Part shown: positions 11,322 through 19,599 of the stretch, piece after piece
Numbering within the stretch: position 1 is the first letter of the stretch
How the letters are laid out: every line of letters begins with the position of its first letter
Assembly (NCBI RefSeq): GCF_034479615.1
Contig: NZ_CP140255.1
Coordinates: 3,472,001 to 3,536,000 of the forward strand
DNA length: 64,000 nucleotides
Reading direction: 5' to 3'
Source of the DNA: Vreelandella neptunia
Lineage (GTDB): Bacteria > Pseudomonadota > Gammaproteobacteria > Pseudomonadales > Halomonadaceae
The notes under the pieces: generated by a model
Database searches by the model: none
Told to the model about the DNA's origin: nothing
The model's input: the letters and a program-made list of their open reading frames with translations, nothing else
Translations under genes and position numbers: made by a program

Positions 11322-12879
11322 ACCGCGCGCCGCCCAAGGTGGGACTGGTATCGATGGTCACGCTGCCGCCGTGCCCGGCCATAATTTTCTGCACAATCGA
11401 AAGCCCTAACCCGTAACCGCCAGAGCTGCGGGCGCGGCTGTCGTCCAGCCGGGCAAACGGCTTGAAAATATCCGCCCGCGCTTCCGGCGGAATGCCGGGG
11501 CCGTCATCTTCAACGTCTATACGCACCAGATTGGGTTCATCCCAGAGGTGAATCACCACCTGGGACTTGGCATGGCGGCAGGCATTGCCGACTAAGTTCT
11601 GCACCGCGCGCTGGAGATAGCGCGGCTCTGCCAGCAGCTCGATTTCTGGCCCAGGCGCCAGCGCCAGCGCTAAGCCCTTATGCAGCGGCGACAGCGTATC
11701 AATCACCCGTTCCGCCATGGCCCGACACTCTACCAGCGCGGTTTCAAGCTCAGCGCCGTTAACCGTTTCCCCACCTAGGCGTGCATAGGTGAGAATTTCA
11801 TCGACCAATTCATCGAGTTCGGCAATGTCCGCATCGATACCCTGTAGCTGACGACGAATAGCGGGTTGGTCGGTCATATCCTCGACCATCTGCACGGCAA
11901 AGCGAATGCGCGCGACGGGGGTGCGCAGCTCGTGGGAAACCGCCCGTATCATTTCCTGCTGGCCGCGCAGCAGACTTTGCACCTGATTGGCCATGCCATT
12001 AAAAGCCATGCCCAAGCGACCTAAAAAGTCGCCACTCTCTACCTTCACCCGGGTTTCCAGGCGGCCACTGGCAATCCGCGTGGCGGCTAGCTCCAGCCGC
12101 GCCATGCGGGCTTCAATGCTGCGCATAATCAAATAAATAATCAGGCTGAGAACGATCATTAGCCCCATCAAAAGGGGTAAGTGCAAATTTACCGGTAGGG
12201 TGTCGCCACGGGAAATAGGCCCCGCTTGCAGCCATTGTGACTCGTCTGGCAACTGGTAGAGCAGGGTAATAGAAAGCTTATCAGAAACGAGTCGGGTGAT
12301 GACGTTGCCCCTGGCCAGCTGGGCCTGCTGCGCCGCCGTTAGGCCCGCAGGCAACGAAGGCAATAGCTGCAACGGCCAACTCCCTGGGCGCAGTTGGGCA
12401 ATGCGATCATCACGCTCTTGCGCGGGCGCTGCAGCGAGCCACTCACCAAGCAGCTCAATGCTGCCATGCCACTGGTGCTCGCTCCAGTCATCAAGGCGTG
12501 CTTGCAGCAGCCAGGTGTCGCCAGGCAAACGCTGCTGCAAAAGCCAAGGGTCTTCGGCAACCAGTATTCTGCCTTGCTCCAGCCGAGACCGCTCAAAATA
12601 GCCCAAATCCGCCTCATTGACGGGCTGCAGTGTCAGTTGCAAATCGAGCTGCTCTGAAAAATGCTCAAGCACGGCATCTCGACGTTCTACAGGCGTCTCG
12701 GCTAGCTGCCGCGTCATCAATGACATGGGGAGCGCGGCGAGCTGCTCACGATAGTCTTCGCGGCGTACTTGTTCGATAAAGGAACGCCCCGCTAACGCGA
12801 TCACAAACACCACTAATAGCGCGATGCCCAGCAGCAAATAGAAGCGTAAAAACGAGCCGTTACTGAGCACCCGCCGCAT
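11284..12879 (-). CDS. rstB: RstB-like sensor histidine kinase
   Basis: Inner-membrane sensor kinase of a two-component pair. The product (531 residues from the ATG at 12879) has a first membrane helix at about 12-32, a periplasmic domain of some 200 residues, a second helix near 235-253, HAMP, the phosphorylated His316 (AVSHELRTPVARIRF), and N, G1 (DVEDDGPGIP) and G2 (GGYGLGLSIV) ATP-binding boxes. The C-terminal half closely resembles E. coli RstB; the periplasmic domain is longer. ATG 12879 with AGAGGG upstream is preferred to a TTG at 12903. The 3' end overlaps metR. Confidence 0.82.
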   Translation of the reverse strand: MRRVLSNGSFLRFYLLLGIALLVVFVIALAGRSFIEQVRREDYREQLAALPMSLMTRQLAETPVERRDAVLEHFSEQLDLQLTLQPVNEADLGYFERSRLEQGRILVAEDPWLLQQRLPGDTWLLQARLDDWSEHQWHGSIELLGEWLAAAPAQERDDRIAQLRPGSWPLQLLPSLPAGLTAAQQAQLARGNVITRLVSDKLSITLLYQLPDESQWLQAGPISRGDTLPVNLHLPLLMGLMIVLSLIIYLIMRSIEARMARLELAATRIASGRLETRVKVESGDFLGRLGMAFNGMANQVQSLLRGQQEMIRAVSHELRTPVARIRFAVQMVEDMTDQPAIRRQLQGIDADIAELDELVDEILTYARLGGETVNGAELETALVECRAMAERVIDTLSPLHKGLALALAPGPEIELLAEPRYLQRAVQNLVGNACRHAKSQVVIHLWDEPNLVRIDVEDDGPGIPPEARADIFKPFARLDDSRARSSGGYGLGLSIVQKIMAGHGGSVTIDTSPTLGGARFTLLVPRRDPLA

Positions 12880-12899
12880 GATGCCGTCCCTCTGAATGA

Positions 12900-13658
12900 T
12901 CAACTATCTTTGACGAAGAGATAACCTTTACTGCGCACGGTTTTGATCCGGTGAGGCTGATTAGGATCATCGCCAATTTTGGGTCGAATGCGCGATACGC
13001 GTACATCAATAGAGCGGTCTTGGCCGTCGTACTTAATGCCCCGTAAGTCGCTGAATATCTCTTCACGGGTGAGCACTCGGCCTGCGTTACGCCCCAGTAG
13101 CCAAAGCAGGTCAAACTCGGCGCTGGTTAAATCAATACGCTCACCGGAGAGCCATGCTTCGCGAGTCGCGTTATCGATCTCGAGGTTTTCAAAACGCAGC
13201 CGCATTTCGCCGTCCGGTGCAGGCCCGTCAGCGCGACGCAGTAGCGCTCGCATGCGCGCCAGCAGCACTCGCGGCTGAACCGGCTTAGGCACATAGTCGT
13301 CAGCGCCCATTTCGAGCCCCAAGACCTGATCGAGATCGTCGGTACGCGCGGTGAGCATCATAATCGGGCCGGCAAAATTAGGTCTAACGCGGCGACAAAT
13401 CGCTAGACCGTCCTCCCCTGGCAGCATTAAGTCTAGAATCACCAGATCAGGCTGCAGGGTTAAAATACGATCGACCCCTTTTGCGCCGTCTGCTTCCAGC
13501 GTTACTTGGAAGCCGTTCGCTTCCAAGTAATCACGGGTAAGCTCGGCCAGACGCTGGTCATCTTCGATGATCAAAACATGATCTTGATCGGGATAGTCAG
13601 GCGTTACAGACTCTTGCGACTCAAGCGCCTGAAATTGCTGTTCCAAATGATCTACCAT
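12900..13658 (-). CDS. rstA: RstA-like OmpR-family response regulator
   Basis: DNA-binding response regulator partnered with the downstream sensor kinase. The 252-residue product has a receiver domain with acidic pocket EDD (32-34), phosphoacceptor Asp76 (VILDLMLPGEDG) and a conserved Lys near 125 (YVPKPVQP), followed by an OmpR/PhoB winged helix. LRGIKYDGQDRSIDVRVSR and RIKTVRSKGYLF match RstA closely. About 25 poorly conserved residues precede the receiver domain, so a later start is possible. Its stop lies just before the kinase, implying one transcript. Confidence 0.85.
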   Translation of the reverse strand: MVDHLEQQFQALESQESVTPDYPDQDHVLIIEDDQRLAELTRDYLEANGFQVTLEADGAKGVDRILTLQPDLVILDLMLPGEDGLAICRRVRPNFAGPIMMLTARTDDLDQVLGLEMGADDYVPKPVQPRVLLARMRALLRRADGPAPDGEMRLRFENLEIDNATREAWLSGERIDLTSAEFDLLWLLGRNAGRVLTREEIFSDLRGIKYDGQDRSIDVRVSRIRPKIGDDPNQPHRIKTVRSKGYLFVKDS

Positions 13659-13817
13659 CCTCTTTATGCACTCCGCTTAGGCTGTTTGTTTTCTCACCTG
13701 CTCACCCAATATCAACGCAGGCGCCCATGATTGGCACTCAGGATAACTCAAAACCACCAAAACACCCGCTTCTGTCGTTACAACTGCGCGTATTGATGGA
13801 AGCGTGTGGCCGGACAC

Positions 13818-13846
13818 TTGATTCTTCCTCAAGCGAGGACTAATGT
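13818..13846 (+). promoter_or_regulatory. Sigma-70-type promoter for the 46-aa gene
   Basis: TTGATT at 13818-13823 and TAATGT at 13841-13846 are separated by exactly 17 bases, about 40 bases before the start of the small gene at 13888. A short inverted repeat (CTGTC/GACAG, 13858-13875) lies just downstream, where an operator could sit. Confidence 0.5.
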
Positions 13847-13887
13847 GTAAACGCTAACTGTCGACAATCTGACAGGGGGAGCCTGCC

Positions 13888-14028
13888 ATGGGAAGTAGCA
13901 AAACGAAAAGTGTTATAAAACGTGTTTACGTTCCAGCCCAAGTGCGCGACCTGCCCAATGGGGAGAAGTTAAAAATCCCGGGGCATTATAAGGCGCCGCC
14001 CGGGGAAGGAAACGACACCATTGAGTAA
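13888..14028 (+). CDS. 46-residue orphan protein, basic and proline-rich
   Basis: I do not recognise this protein. It reads MGSSKTKSVIKRVYVPAQVR, then a Gly/Pro-containing second half, ending GEGNDTIE. It is rich in Lys/Arg and Pro, with no membrane helix or signal peptide. A GGGGGAG ribosome site lies seven bases before the ATG, a good sigma-70-like promoter about 40 bases upstream, and a strong terminator 31 bases after the stop, so it looks like a complete monocistronic unit. It is divergent from rstA and could belong to that regulon, but no clear operator is seen. Conservation in related genomes would decide whether it is real. Confidence 0.6.
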   Translation: MGSSKTKSVIKRVYVPAQVRDLPNGEKLKIPGHYKAPPGEGNDTIE

Positions 14029-14058
14029 TGTATTCAGCAACAATTGCTAAAGCATATC

Positions 14059-14092
14059 AAAAAGGCAGACCATCGGTGGTCTGCCTTTTTTT
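14059..14092 (+). terminator. Rho-independent terminator after the 46-aa gene
   Basis: A stem of AAAAAGGCAGACCA-type sequence with its complement (loop TCGG at 14073-14076) is followed by seven T residues. It is one of the strongest intrinsic terminators in the window and works best on the plus strand. Confidence 0.9.
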
Positions 14093-14164
14093 GGACTACT
14101 TTTCTCAACTACTTTTTCAGCTATACGCTTTGATACATTACTCGGAACGAGTACTTTTCAGCCG

Positions 14165-14344
14165 CTACCCTTTGGGCCCAAACAGAAACCATGCGATTAA
14201 GCCGACTAGCGGGAAAAACAGCAACACTAGTATCCATATCAGCTTACCCAGGCTACCTGCCCCACTTTTAGCCACTTTGACAATGGCCCATATCACAATG
14301 ATGAGCCAAATTAATCCTAATAATCCACCTACTTCAATGCCCAT
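14165..14344 (-). CDS. Small membrane protein, PLDc_N-type
   Basis: A 59-residue hydrophobic protein with two membrane helices: MGIEVGGLLGLIWLIIVIWA, then LGKLIWILVLLFFPLVGLIAW ending in FLFGPKG. The second helix followed by W/F-L-FG matches the PLDc_N domain, found alone or at the N-terminus of cardiolipin-synthase-like enzymes. No catalytic phospholipase domain follows, so enzyme activity is not implied. The ATG at 14344 is preceded by AAGGAG; the longer open frame upstream lacks such a site. Function unknown. Confidence 0.7.
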   Translation of the reverse strand: MGIEVGGLLGLIWLIIVIWAIVKVAKSGAGSLGKLIWILVLLFFPLVGLIAWFLFGPKG

Positions 14345-14416
14345 AGCAACTCCTTGTCGTGTTGGCACTCGTGTCAATTTAGACAATCATATCAATGGCA
14401 CATTCACAAGCTGGAC

Positions 14417-14944
14417 TCACTGCTCGGGAAGGCTCAGAACCATCTCACCCGACTGTATTTCAATCGAAAATAAATTCAGAAAGCTCATGCCGAGGAGTAC
14501 GGTGTCGCGCTCCATGCCGGGGCTGATTGACCCCTGCACATTCTGCACTTTAAGTCCGCCCAGCGAAACCTCATCGAGTTCGGTTAAGGTACCTTCTACC
14601 CGGCCATTGGCAGTATTGAACCAAGCGCTACGTCCAGGTTCGAGGCCTAGCTCGCTTGCCAAGTCGGCAGGTATGGCTACATAAGTGGCGCCAGTGTCGA
14701 GCAAAAAGGTCACCGGCTTGCCATTAATACTACCCGGCGCCTCAAAGTGCCCAGCACGATTGCGCTTTAGAGTAACCGGTTCCCCCGCAGGCAGCGTATG
14801 CACAATATTCGCATTGGGCCGCATCATCTCTTCCAGACCACCGTGAATCCACCAAGTGCCCACCGCCATTAACAGTACCCAAAAAAGCAGCATCATAACG
14901 ATACCGCCACCCTGGGCTCTATGACTTGCCATGTGCGTTGCCAT
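14417..14944 (-). CDS. Membrane-anchored retropepsin-like aspartic protease
   Basis: A 175-residue protein of the bacterial clan AA (retroviral-type) aspartic protease family. An N-terminal membrane helix (about 15-33) anchors a periplasmic domain. The active-site triad is FLLDTGATYVAIP (Asp83-Thr-Gly), and LLGMSFLNLFSIEI near the C-terminus is the usual second conserved block. Such proteins act as homodimers because each subunit supplies one aspartate. The ATG at 14944 follows GAGGTGGAG; a GTG four codons earlier is less likely. Substrate unknown. It follows the UMF1 transporter on the same strand after 30 bases. Confidence 0.8.
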   Translation of the reverse strand: MATHMASHRAQGGGIVMMLLFWVLLMAVGTWWIHGGLEEMMRPNANIVHTLPAGEPVTLKRNRAGHFEAPGSINGKPVTFLLDTGATYVAIPADLASELGLEPGRSAWFNTANGRVEGTLTELDEVSLGGLKVQNVQGSISPGMERDTVLLGMSFLNLFSIEIQSGEMVLSLPEQ

Positions 14945-14974
14945 ACTCCACCTCACTGAGGTCAGGGCGCCCTT

Positions 14975-16345
14975 TCAAGCTTTATAGTTGTTGATATGAC
15001 TATTGGCCTCCCAGGCAAGCGCGGCCTCCCGGCCACGACGCTCGTTGACCCTGGCGCAAATCAGCATCGCGGTAACGAACAGGGCAACACATAATAGAAT
15101 AGACGCTTGTAAGCCAATCAGCGTTTGCAACACCCCCAACATGACGATACCCAGAACGCCTGCGAGCTTATTAGCCAGCCCCCAGAAACCGAAAAACTCG
15201 GCTGATTTAGCCAAGGGTGAAAACAGCCCCACCAGAGCCCTGCTTGCCGATTGGCTAGAACCAAGGCTTAGCCCCGCCAGACAGCCGACCACCAGGAATA
15301 CATGCTGAGCCTGCCACTGCAGTCCAAAGCGCCCGTTTACCCACTGAGTCACCTCGGGCGTTGCCCAGATGGCAATGATCGCCAGCACCCATAGCGCCAG
15401 CGTCATTTGGTACGTCCGCTTGGCGCCTAGCTGATCCTGTATCCAGCCGAACCCCAGTGCTCCCGCCGCCGCGGTGATTTGAACAATAATGAACATGATA
15501 TTGCGCACGCTTTCATCCCAGCCAATCACTTGAGCACCATAAATGAAGGCGAAGGCGATGATGATGTAGACACCGGCCATTGAGAACAGCAATGAAATCA
15601 AAAACACGGTCAGATCTTTAAAGTGGCGCAATTCGTGAAAAGTGGTTGTGACGCGATTGAGAGCAATATGCCGATAAGAGACGCCGCGAGGCTGGGGCGT
15701 ACCGCGCTCCTTTAGCCATAAAAAAGTCGGAATAGCGGTAATCAGAAAAAATCCGGCAGCGAAGGGCCCCACCCAACGGATGCGCTCAAAGTTATCTGCA
15801 CTGGCCTCGCCTAGCACCACTAGAGTGAAGCCCGCCGCAAATAAACCACCAATGTAGCCTAACGCCCAACCAAAACCGGAAATTTTGCCCAGCGATTGCG
15901 GCGGCCCAAGCTCGGGTAAAAAGGAGGCGATAAATGACTCCCCCATGGAGTAAGCGTAGTTAGACAGCACAATCAATAATAAACCGATTATGACGTAGCC
16001 CGGTTCAACGAAGTAAAGCATCGCCGTGGTGACTACGGTGGCTAGGTAGCTAATCAGCAAAAAGCGTTTTTTCTCCGCCCGGTAATCCATCACGGCGCCG
16101 CATAGCGGCGCCGTGATCACTACCATTAGATAGCTTACCGCCAGGGCAAGACTCCATAGGAAGTTGGCAAGCCGGAAGTTATCGCCGCGATCCCCCACAA
16201 TGACGGTGGTAAATACCTCACCAAATACCACGGTAATAATCAGTAGCGTGTAGGCCTGGTTGGCAAAATCGAACATCGCCCAGCCGAATATTTCACGACG
16301 CGATGCGTAGCCATCCGTCGCCTTAGCAGAGTTAGCAGACAGCAT
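14975..16345 (-). CDS. UMF1-family MFS transporter
   Basis: A 456-residue polytopic protein with about 12 predicted helices. The opening REIFGWAMFDFANQAYTLLI and the MGESFIASFLPELG and KISGFGWALGYIGG segments are typical of the UMF1 family, the bacterial relatives of yeast Atg22. Substrates of bacterial members are poorly known; amino-acid or other solute efflux is a guess. It is divergent from the solute-binding-protein/diguanylate-cyclase module, with 142 bp between starts. Confidence 0.82.
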   Translation of the reverse strand: MLSANSAKATDGYASRREIFGWAMFDFANQAYTLLIITVVFGEVFTTVIVGDRGDNFRLANFLWSLALAVSYLMVVITAPLCGAVMDYRAEKKRFLLISYLATVVTTAMLYFVEPGYVIIGLLLIVLSNYAYSMGESFIASFLPELGPPQSLGKISGFGWALGYIGGLFAAGFTLVVLGEASADNFERIRWVGPFAAGFFLITAIPTFLWLKERGTPQPRGVSYRHIALNRVTTTFHELRHFKDLTVFLISLLFSMAGVYIIIAFAFIYGAQVIGWDESVRNIMFIIVQITAAAGALGFGWIQDQLGAKRTYQMTLALWVLAIIAIWATPEVTQWVNGRFGLQWQAQHVFLVVGCLAGLSLGSSQSASRALVGLFSPLAKSAEFFGFWGLANKLAGVLGIVMLGVLQTLIGLQASILLCVALFVTAMLICARVNERRGREAALAWEANSHINNYKA

Positions 16346-16487
16346 TAGTTTTCTCTCACAGGGGAAGCCGTAAGCCTAGCAGGTGCAGCCAGGAGGACGC
16401 CACGGCTTGCGTTGGTAGATTAGAGGTGACAGCCGACCAGCGTTGCTCTAAGTTTGATTGATTGATAAGTAATATGGATAGACTGCG

Positions 16488-17270
16488 ATGGGATTAGCCC
16501 AGCCATCTCCACGGCGATTATATCGACCAAGATTAAATAGGTTGATGGTCGTGCTATGCCTCTGGCTGGCAAACGTCGCAAACGTAGAGGCTGACGCGTC
16601 CGATACTTTGGCAACATTAACCTTTATTACTGAAGAGTACCCGCCCTACAACTATATCGATGAGCAGCAGCTGACCGGCGTATCCATTGATTTGTTGGAG
16701 GCTATTTTTGCGACGACAAAAACGCCATTAAGCCGTCATGACGTCCGCTACTACCCTTGGGTTCGTGGCTATGAGCTGGCACTAAGCCAACCTAATACGG
16801 TGCTATTTTCCACCACTCGCACCCCAGCCAGAGAGTCCAGCTTTCACTGGGTGGGGCCGATTGCTCAAGACCGGGTCGTGCTGCTTGCCCACCGTGACGC
16901 ACCGATGGTGATTGCTTCTTTGCCAGAGGCGATTGATCGCAGCCTGACCGTGGCAGTCATTCGTGAAGATATTGGCGCCCAGGCGCTGTTGGAAGCAGGC
17001 TACCCAGAACGACTACTGATACCGGCCATTGATAACCGTAGCGCGCTCAATATGTTGAATCGTGGACGAGTTGACTTATGGGCTTACAGTGAAGATGTGG
17101 CTGGCTGGATAGCTGAATCCGAAGGTTATCCTAAAAGTAGTTTAATCCCGATACACACCCTCAGTGAATCTTCGCTATACTTTGCCATTAATCAAGCCAC
17201 TGACCAACGCTTGGTAACGCTAATGCAGCAGGCATTAGACAGGGTGCTAGCGGAACGGCCCCGGAGGTAG
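16488..17270 (+). CDS. Stand-alone periplasmic solute-binding protein (family 3), copy 1
   Basis: A 260-residue secreted protein of the SBP_bac_3 fold used by polar amino-acid ABC transporters and as sensor domains. A basic N-region and hydrophobic core (about 20-36) form a signal peptide. The first lobe carries TFITEEYPPYNYIDEQQLTG and STTRTPARESSFHWVGP, shared with the next gene. No permease or ATPase is nearby, and a membrane-bound diguanylate cyclase follows two genes on, so a ligand-sensing role is more likely than transport. The ATG at 16488 has a weak ribosome site; a start at codon 20 cannot be excluded but would shorten the signal peptide. Confidence 0.8.
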   Translation: MGLAQPSPRRLYRPRLNRLMVVLCLWLANVANVEADASDTLATLTFITEEYPPYNYIDEQQLTGVSIDLLEAIFATTKTPLSRHDVRYYPWVRGYELALSQPNTVLFSTTRTPARESSFHWVGPIAQDRVVLLAHRDAPMVIASLPEAIDRSLTVAVIREDIGAQALLEAGYPERLLIPAIDNRSALNMLNRGRVDLWAYSEDVAGWIAESEGYPKSSLIPIHTLSESSLYFAINQATDQRLVTLMQQALDRVLAERPRR

Positions 17271-17276
17271 TCGACG

Positions 17277-18032
17277 ATGACTAATCTGATAACTCACCGG
17301 TGGCGGTTCTGCATGGGCGTTGCTCTGCTAACGACTGTCGGTAGTTTTTCCCTGTCACTGCACGCGATGCCGTCAGAGGCTATGTCAACGGAAGCCCTGC
17401 CGCTAACGATCAATACCGAAGAGTACCCACCGTTCAACTATGCGGACGACCAAGGGCAAATTATCGGCAGTGCAACGTTACTGCTGCGGGATGCGCTACG
17501 CCAGGCAGACATTGAGGCTCGTTTTCGGCTACTGCCTTGGGCGCGCGCTTACACCGAAGCACGCTTGCGCGACCATCACTGCGTCTACTCCACGACGCGC
17601 ACTCCAGAGCGTGAAGCGCTGTTTCACTGGGTGGGGCCGCTGGTGGTTAATGAGTGGGCCGCGTTTAGTTTAGCCGAGCGCGAGCTCAGCATTGCTTCAC
17701 TTTCAGGTCTACACGCTTGGCGAGTAGGCAGTTTTCGCGAAGATGCCGTCGGCGATTACGTTGCCGCTCTCGGCATTAGCGTGCTGCTTGCTCCCTCGGA
17801 GCGAGACAATATCCTGCGTTTAGAGGCGGGCCTGTTAGATGTGATTGTGACAGGCAAAGCAACCGGTGAATTTATGGCACAAGAACAGAACATAGCGCTA
17901 GCGCATTTATTTACGTTTCACCGCGCACCGCTGTATCTCGCCTGCCATCCCAGCGTGTCGGAAGCACTGCTGGCGCGATTGCAAACGCAATTGGATGCCC
18001 TGCATAGTGATATGCAGAAGGACATGCAGTGA
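17277..18032 (+). CDS. Stand-alone periplasmic solute-binding protein (family 3), copy 2
   Basis: A 251-residue paralogue of the preceding protein, with its own signal peptide (about 1-29, FCMGVALLTTVGSFSLSLHA). The shared motifs are TINTEEYPPFNYADD and YSTTRTPEREALFHWVGP. The two copies diverge in the second lobe, which suggests different ligands or partners. It starts six bases after copy 1 behind a GGAGG site that overlaps the upstream stop, and its own stop overlaps the diguanylate-cyclase start by one base (TGATG). The tight coupling argues for a single three-gene operon. Confidence 0.82.
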   Translation: MTNLITHRWRFCMGVALLTTVGSFSLSLHAMPSEAMSTEALPLTINTEEYPPFNYADDQGQIIGSATLLLRDALRQADIEARFRLLPWARAYTEARLRDHHCVYSTTRTPEREALFHWVGPLVVNEWAAFSLAERELSIASLSGLHAWRVGSFREDAVGDYVAALGISVLLAPSERDNILRLEAGLLDVIVTGKATGEFMAQEQNIALAHLFTFHRAPLYLACHPSVSEALLARLQTQLDALHSDMQKDMQ

Positions 18033-19321
18033 TGATCCCACGTCCCCGATTTCCTCTTTCGGCCCCTGGCGCGGGGCCTAAAAAAGGCAGCTTGACCACT
18101 AAGCAAGCGCTACTCACCCTGCTGATCGCTATGCTGATTAGTAGCGTAGCAGGCAGTATTGAACTGCTCAGCCACGCCAATAACATGCGCCAGGAAACCG
18201 AACAACGCATCCAACAGCAGTTAGCGGTGGTCAACGGCGCAGCAGCAGAAGCCGCTTTCCAGCTTAACCCCGACCTCGCCCATCAAATAGCCTATGGGCT
18301 ATTTAGTGATAGTGAGGTTGCCTGGGTATCTATTCGTGACGACTTTGGCCGCTCGCTCGCTGAATATGAGAGTCCCGAGCAGGCTGATTCGACCTGGCTC
18401 AGCCAGTATTTATTTGGTGACATACTGCACCATCAAACCGATCTCGCCTACTACATGGGCAGCGATATGCCGGAAGCGGTCGTCGGCAAGATTGAGCTGA
18501 TGCTGGCAGAGGGTTATTTAACCCAGCAGTTCCTGGCGCGTATTTACACGGTGGTCGGGGTGAGTATTTTAGAAGCGTTTATTTTAAGCATACTGGTGAT
18601 CGCTTTTTTCCATCTGTTTATTACTCGTCCGCTGCTCAAAGTACATGCTGCTATTACCCAAACGGATCCTAATCAGCCAGGCCAGTGGCCTAAGCCAGCG
18701 TTGCGTGGCCACCAGCATGATGAGCTGGGGCATCTGGTGGATAGTTTGGATCACCTGTTAAAAGCTTTCCAGCAAGGTTTAGAGCAGCGCGACCAGCTCC
18801 ATCACCTTTCCAATATAGATGGCTTAACGGGCGTGGCTAATCGCCGCCACTTTGATGAATTTTATCAACGTCACTGGCATTTGGCACAGCAAACCCAGCA
18901 GCCGCTATCGGTGATTTTTATCGATATCGATAACTTCAAAGAGTTTAACGATCACTATGGTCATGCCATGGGCGACGATACGCTGCGCGCCGTGGCTAAA
19001 GCGCTCAATCAATGCATTGACCCCGCCAGCGACTTACTCGCCCGCTACGGCGGCGAAGAGTTTGTCTGTGTACTGCCAGGCCAGGATCATGACGATGCAG
19101 TGGGCGTTGCCAACTGTCTGCGCGAAGCGGTGCTCTCGCTGGCTATTCCCCATGCTTTTTCAAGCACCCATTCAGAGCTCACCGTTAGCATGGGTGTTGC
19201 CAGCATGTCGCCCGGCTTTTTAATTAGCGCTGAAGCGCTGATTGAGCGTGCCGACCAGCACCTTTATCACGCCAAACGGCTGGGCCGAAACCGGGTTGAA
19301 ACACGCAAACGCCCGGCATAA
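18032..19321 (+). CDS. Membrane-bound diguanylate cyclase (GGDEF) linked to two solute-binding proteins
   Basis: Makes cyclic di-GMP from two GTP. The 429-residue product has a helix at about 26-47, a periplasmic sensor region of about 125 residues (AAFQLNPDLAHQIAYGLFSDSEV), a second helix near 170-198, a HAMP-like linker, and a GGDEF domain with FIDIDNFKEFNDHYGH and the active-site loop GGEEF (340-344). The loop is intact, so it should be active. Before it, the inhibitory I-site reads PASD in place of RxxD, so product inhibition may be lost. ATG 18032 overlaps the previous stop; a GTG one codon earlier is possible. The obvious hypothesis is that the two binding proteins signal through its periplasmic domain. 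Confidence 0.88.
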   Translation: MIPRPRFPLSAPGAGPKKGSLTTKQALLTLLIAMLISSVAGSIELLSHANNMRQETEQRIQQQLAVVNGAAAEAAFQLNPDLAHQIAYGLFSDSEVAWVSIRDDFGRSLAEYESPEQADSTWLSQYLFGDILHHQTDLAYYMGSDMPEAVVGKIELMLAEGYLTQQFLARIYTVVGVSILEAFILSILVIAFFHLFITRPLLKVHAAITQTDPNQPGQWPKPALRGHQHDELGHLVDSLDHLLKAFQQGLEQRDQLHHLSNIDGLTGVANRRHFDEFYQRHWHLAQQTQQPLSVIFIDIDNFKEFNDHYGHAMGDDTLRAVAKALNQCIDPASDLLARYGGEEFVCVLPGQDHDDAVGVANCLREAVLSLAIPHAFSSTHSELTVSMGVASMSPGFLISAEALIERADQHLYHAKRLGRNRVETRKRPA

Positions 19322-19332
19322 AGCCAGGCGTT
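19308..19332 (+). terminator. Weak stem-loop at the end of the diguanylate cyclase gene
   Basis: AACGCC-C-GGC, loop ATAAA, GCC-A-GGCGTT forms a nine-pair stem with one internal mismatch over the stop codon. There is no T run, so it may be a weak terminator or an mRNA end-stabiliser. Confidence 0.35.
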
Positions 19333-19361
19333 AAGCACACATATTGCGGATAGCAGGTACT

Positions 19362-19514
19362 TCAAAGCAGCCAGTGAGCGGCCACAGCAGCCAGGCCAAT
19401 AATCATCGCCGTTAGCACCGCCACTGTGACTACCTTATCTAGCCAGCGATCGAAGGAGACTCCTTTAGCTTGCCTTCGTGTCGCTCCATGGCGCCCTTGC
19501 CGCGCCATCAGCAT
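19362..19514 (-). CDS. Possible 50-residue single-span membrane protein
   Basis: A short frame downstream of the BCCT gene on the same strand. It encodes MLMARQGRHGATRRQAKG, then a hydrophobic helix (about residues 29-50: VVTVAVLTAMIIGLAAVAAH) ending WLL. The basic N-terminal half and C-terminal helix would place it as a tail-anchored or single-span protein, cytoplasmic side positive. It begins 85 bases after the BCCT stop; the ribosome site is weak (GAAGCG), which is the main doubt. It could be a small partner of the transporter, but this is speculation; comparison with related genomes would settle whether the frame is conserved. Confidence 0.4.
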   Translation of the reverse strand: MLMARQGRHGATRRQAKGVSFDRWLDKVVTVAVLTAMIIGLAAVAAHWLL

Positions 19515-19599
19515 TTTCGCTTCATGTGTCGCTGCTCCCCATCTACCTTGCCCCGCAATCGAAGGCTTGGTCGCTTTTTATTAGTACTGATGAGTGATG

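Noticed and set aside
13772..13782. RstA box upstream of the 46-aa gene
   Set aside because: Only the GTTACA half of the TACATNTNGTTACA motif is present; the other half does not match.
14028..14684. 218-codon plus-strand frame from the small-gene terminator into the aspartic protease
   Set aside because: It crosses a strong terminator and lies antisense to two better supported genes; the translation has Ser/Pro/Thr-rich low-complexity composition.
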